From DATDWC01 sp035289805 (lineage in GTDB: Bacteria; Patescibacteriota; Gracilibacteria; Peribacterales; Peribacteraceae), in NCBI GenBank assembly GCA_035289805.1, contig DATDWC010000047.1, positions 1 to 5,557 of the forward strand: a stretch of DNA of 5,557 nucleotides, read 5' to 3'. Within the stretch, counting starts at the first letter, position 1; each line of letters begins with the position of its first letter. The notes beneath the pieces are model-generated. The model was not told where the DNA came from. It saw only the letters and a list, made by a program, of their open reading frames with translations, and made no database searches. Made by a program: the position numbers and the translations under genes. Positions 4,863 through 5,557 of this stretch are shown in pieces.

Positions 4863-5163
4863 ATGAACCATCCAGCGGAAAAGCAGTTCGAAAGAATTCT
4901 GGCAGATCTGCGAAATTTGCAACCAAAGGAGCAGCGCGTTCACGCTTTTAACTTTGTTCGCGATATTCCCCGTGGAGGATTGGGATGGCGAAACGGATAT
5001 GAAACTTCCCGTCCATGCACTGGAAACGTTTCCGGTCGAAGGGGATTTGGAAAAACATAAGCAGCGAATGATTGCGATGCATTCCTCCGAGAACGAAAAG
5101 AACAGGAAAGGATTTCTTCTGGCATTTACGGATTGGCTGAATAGAGAAAGAGCAGCGCAATAA
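4863..5163 (+). pseudogene. Hypothetical 99-residue protein gene split by a +1 frameshift
   Basis: From ATG at 4863 the first frame encodes MNHPAEKQFERILADLRNLQ and on to HAFNFVRDIP (36 residues), then becomes Gly/Arg-rich and stops at 5058-5060. The next frame reads VEDWDGETDMKLPVHALETF and continues to LLAFTDWLNRERAAQ before TAA at 5161-5163. Skipping one C of CCCC (4968-4971) joins them as RDIP-VEDWDGE, giving a coherent charged soluble protein of 99 residues. I do not recognise the family. The gene has its own promoter and ends directly at an intrinsic terminator, so the whole interval behaves as one gene. The shift may be an assembly error, a true inactivating indel, or +1 frameshifting at CCC-C. 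Alternatively, the two parts are separate: a 65-residue product, and a downstream one starting at TTG 4954 or ATG 4999. Confidence 0.6.
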
Positions 5164-5194
5164 AAAACGCCCCCAGTTTACGGAGGGCGTTTTT
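5163..5194. terminator. Bidirectional intrinsic terminator
   Basis: AAAAACGCCC (5163-5172) pairs perfectly with GGGCGTTTTT (5185-5194). Two further C-G pairs form after a bulged A, leaving the loop AGTTTAC. The A run on one side and the T run on the other give a U-tract in both directions. It therefore ends both the plus-strand gene, whose TAA it overlaps, and the convergent HU gene. Confidence 0.9.
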
Positions 5195-5214
5195 GAAAAC
5201 AATGAAAATGACGA

Positions 5215-5490
5215 CTAGCGAATCGCGTCCTTGAGGGTCTTCCCTGCCTTGAAGGCCGGAACCTTCATTGCTGGGATACTTATCCTCTGGTTTGGATCGC
5301 GTGGGTTTACACCCATACGAGCAGCTCTATGCGAAACGCGGAATGTGCCAAAACCGGTGAGGGTCAAGGTGTTCCCTTTCTTGAGCTCTGTCGTGATCGT
5401 ACCAACGAGCGTCTCGAGTGCATCGGCAGCTGCGCGCTTGGTGATGCCGGCGCGCTTGGCAATGAGATCAATGAGATCCTGCTTGGACAT
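5215..5490 (-). CDS. hup: HU-family nucleoid DNA-binding protein
   Basis: The 91-residue protein has the usual HU length. It contains the helical dimerisation half (SKQDLIDLIAKRAGITKRAA, 2-21; ALETLVGTITTELKKG, 24-39), the conserved turn and strand LTLTGFGTFRVSHRAAR (42-58), the DNA-contacting arm with the intercalating Asn-Pro at 62-63 (GVNPRDPNQRISIPA) and the closing VPAFKAGKTLKDAI (77-90). HU dimers bind and bend DNA with little sequence preference and compact the nucleoid. IHF-type subunits are less likely given the GxNP arm and the typical HU C-terminus. The ATG is preceded by a pyrimidine-rich stretch (CCACTCCTCCC) without any Shine-Dalgarno, unusual for so highly expressed a gene. A weak -10 candidate, TACACT (5531-5526), would give a leader of about 29 bases. 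It is transcribed toward the shared terminator. Confidence 0.95.
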   Translation of the reverse strand: MSKQDLIDLIAKRAGITKRAAADALETLVGTITTELKKGNTLTLTGFGTFRVSHRAARMGVNPRDPNQRISIPAMKVPAFKAGKTLKDAIR

Positions 5491-5557
5491 GGGAGGAGTG
5501 GGGAATGGAGTAGAAACCGGAAATGAGTGTAGCCCTCTCTTTGCATTCGAAAAGTCC

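Noticed and set aside
4812..4943. N-terminal extension of the hicB frame up to ATG at 4943
   Set aside because: The HicB homology begins at the ATG at 4811, a perfect extended -10 box lies inside the extension, and the extension overlaps the divergent gene antisense.
4940..5202. Minus-strand frames antisense to the gene at 4863-5163
   Set aside because: They cross or abut the intrinsic terminator and lack homology or a start signal. The plus-strand reading has a promoter, a terminator and coherent composition once the +1 shift is allowed.
5526..5531. TACACT as the promoter of the HU gene
   Set aside because: There is no convincing -35 or TG extension, and the sequence upstream is cut off by the window, so it is mentioned only in the HU entry.

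Overview
The window most resembles a bacterial chromosome segment, probably from a small-genome uncultured lineage such as Patescibacteria (CPR). This assignment is an inference. It rests on short tightly packed genes, a tiny Cys-containing membrane-anchored protein, an archaeal/CPR-like UDP-GlcNAc 2-epimerase variant, a lack of convincing Shine-Dalgarno sequences, and -10 boxes placed almost directly against start codons. TGA acts as a normal stop (epimerase, hicB, hicA, gpmI), so the TGA-as-glycine code of Gracilibacteria does not apply.

Left block (1-2416, all minus strand) is a surface-glycan cluster. In transcription order it holds a non-hydrolysing UDP-GlcNAc 2-epimerase (2416-1007), an 83-residue anchored Cys protein (941-690), and the N-terminal 222 codons of a multi-membrane-span O-antigen ligase/polymerase-like protein (666 running off the left edge). 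The epimerase would supply activated ManNAc and the membrane protein would act on lipid-linked or polymeric glycan. The epimerase gene contains a large nested palindrome (1853-1961) that is translated in frame as about 36 extra residues, resembling the coding-region palindromic elements of Rickettsia.

Middle block: a plus-strand orphan gene (2489-2839) starts divergently from the epimerase and ends 3 bp from the 3' end of gpmI. On the minus strand, hicB (4811-4575), hicA (4578-4348) and gpmI (4351-2843) form one operon joined by two ATGA stop/start overlaps, so a HicBA-type toxin-antitoxin pair is coupled to the glycolytic phosphoglycerate mutase. The operon promoter gives a predicted leaderless mRNA. 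It faces a second promoter for a plus-strand gene at 4863, and the two -10 boxes are mirror images.

Right block: the plus-strand gene (4863-5163) appears split by a +1 frameshift at CCCC (4968-4971). It converges on an HU-family nucleoid protein gene (5490-5215, minus), with one bidirectional intrinsic terminator (5163-5194) between them. No tRNA, rRNA, CRISPR array, transposase or replication origin was seen, and no gene-free stretch exceeds 300 bases.
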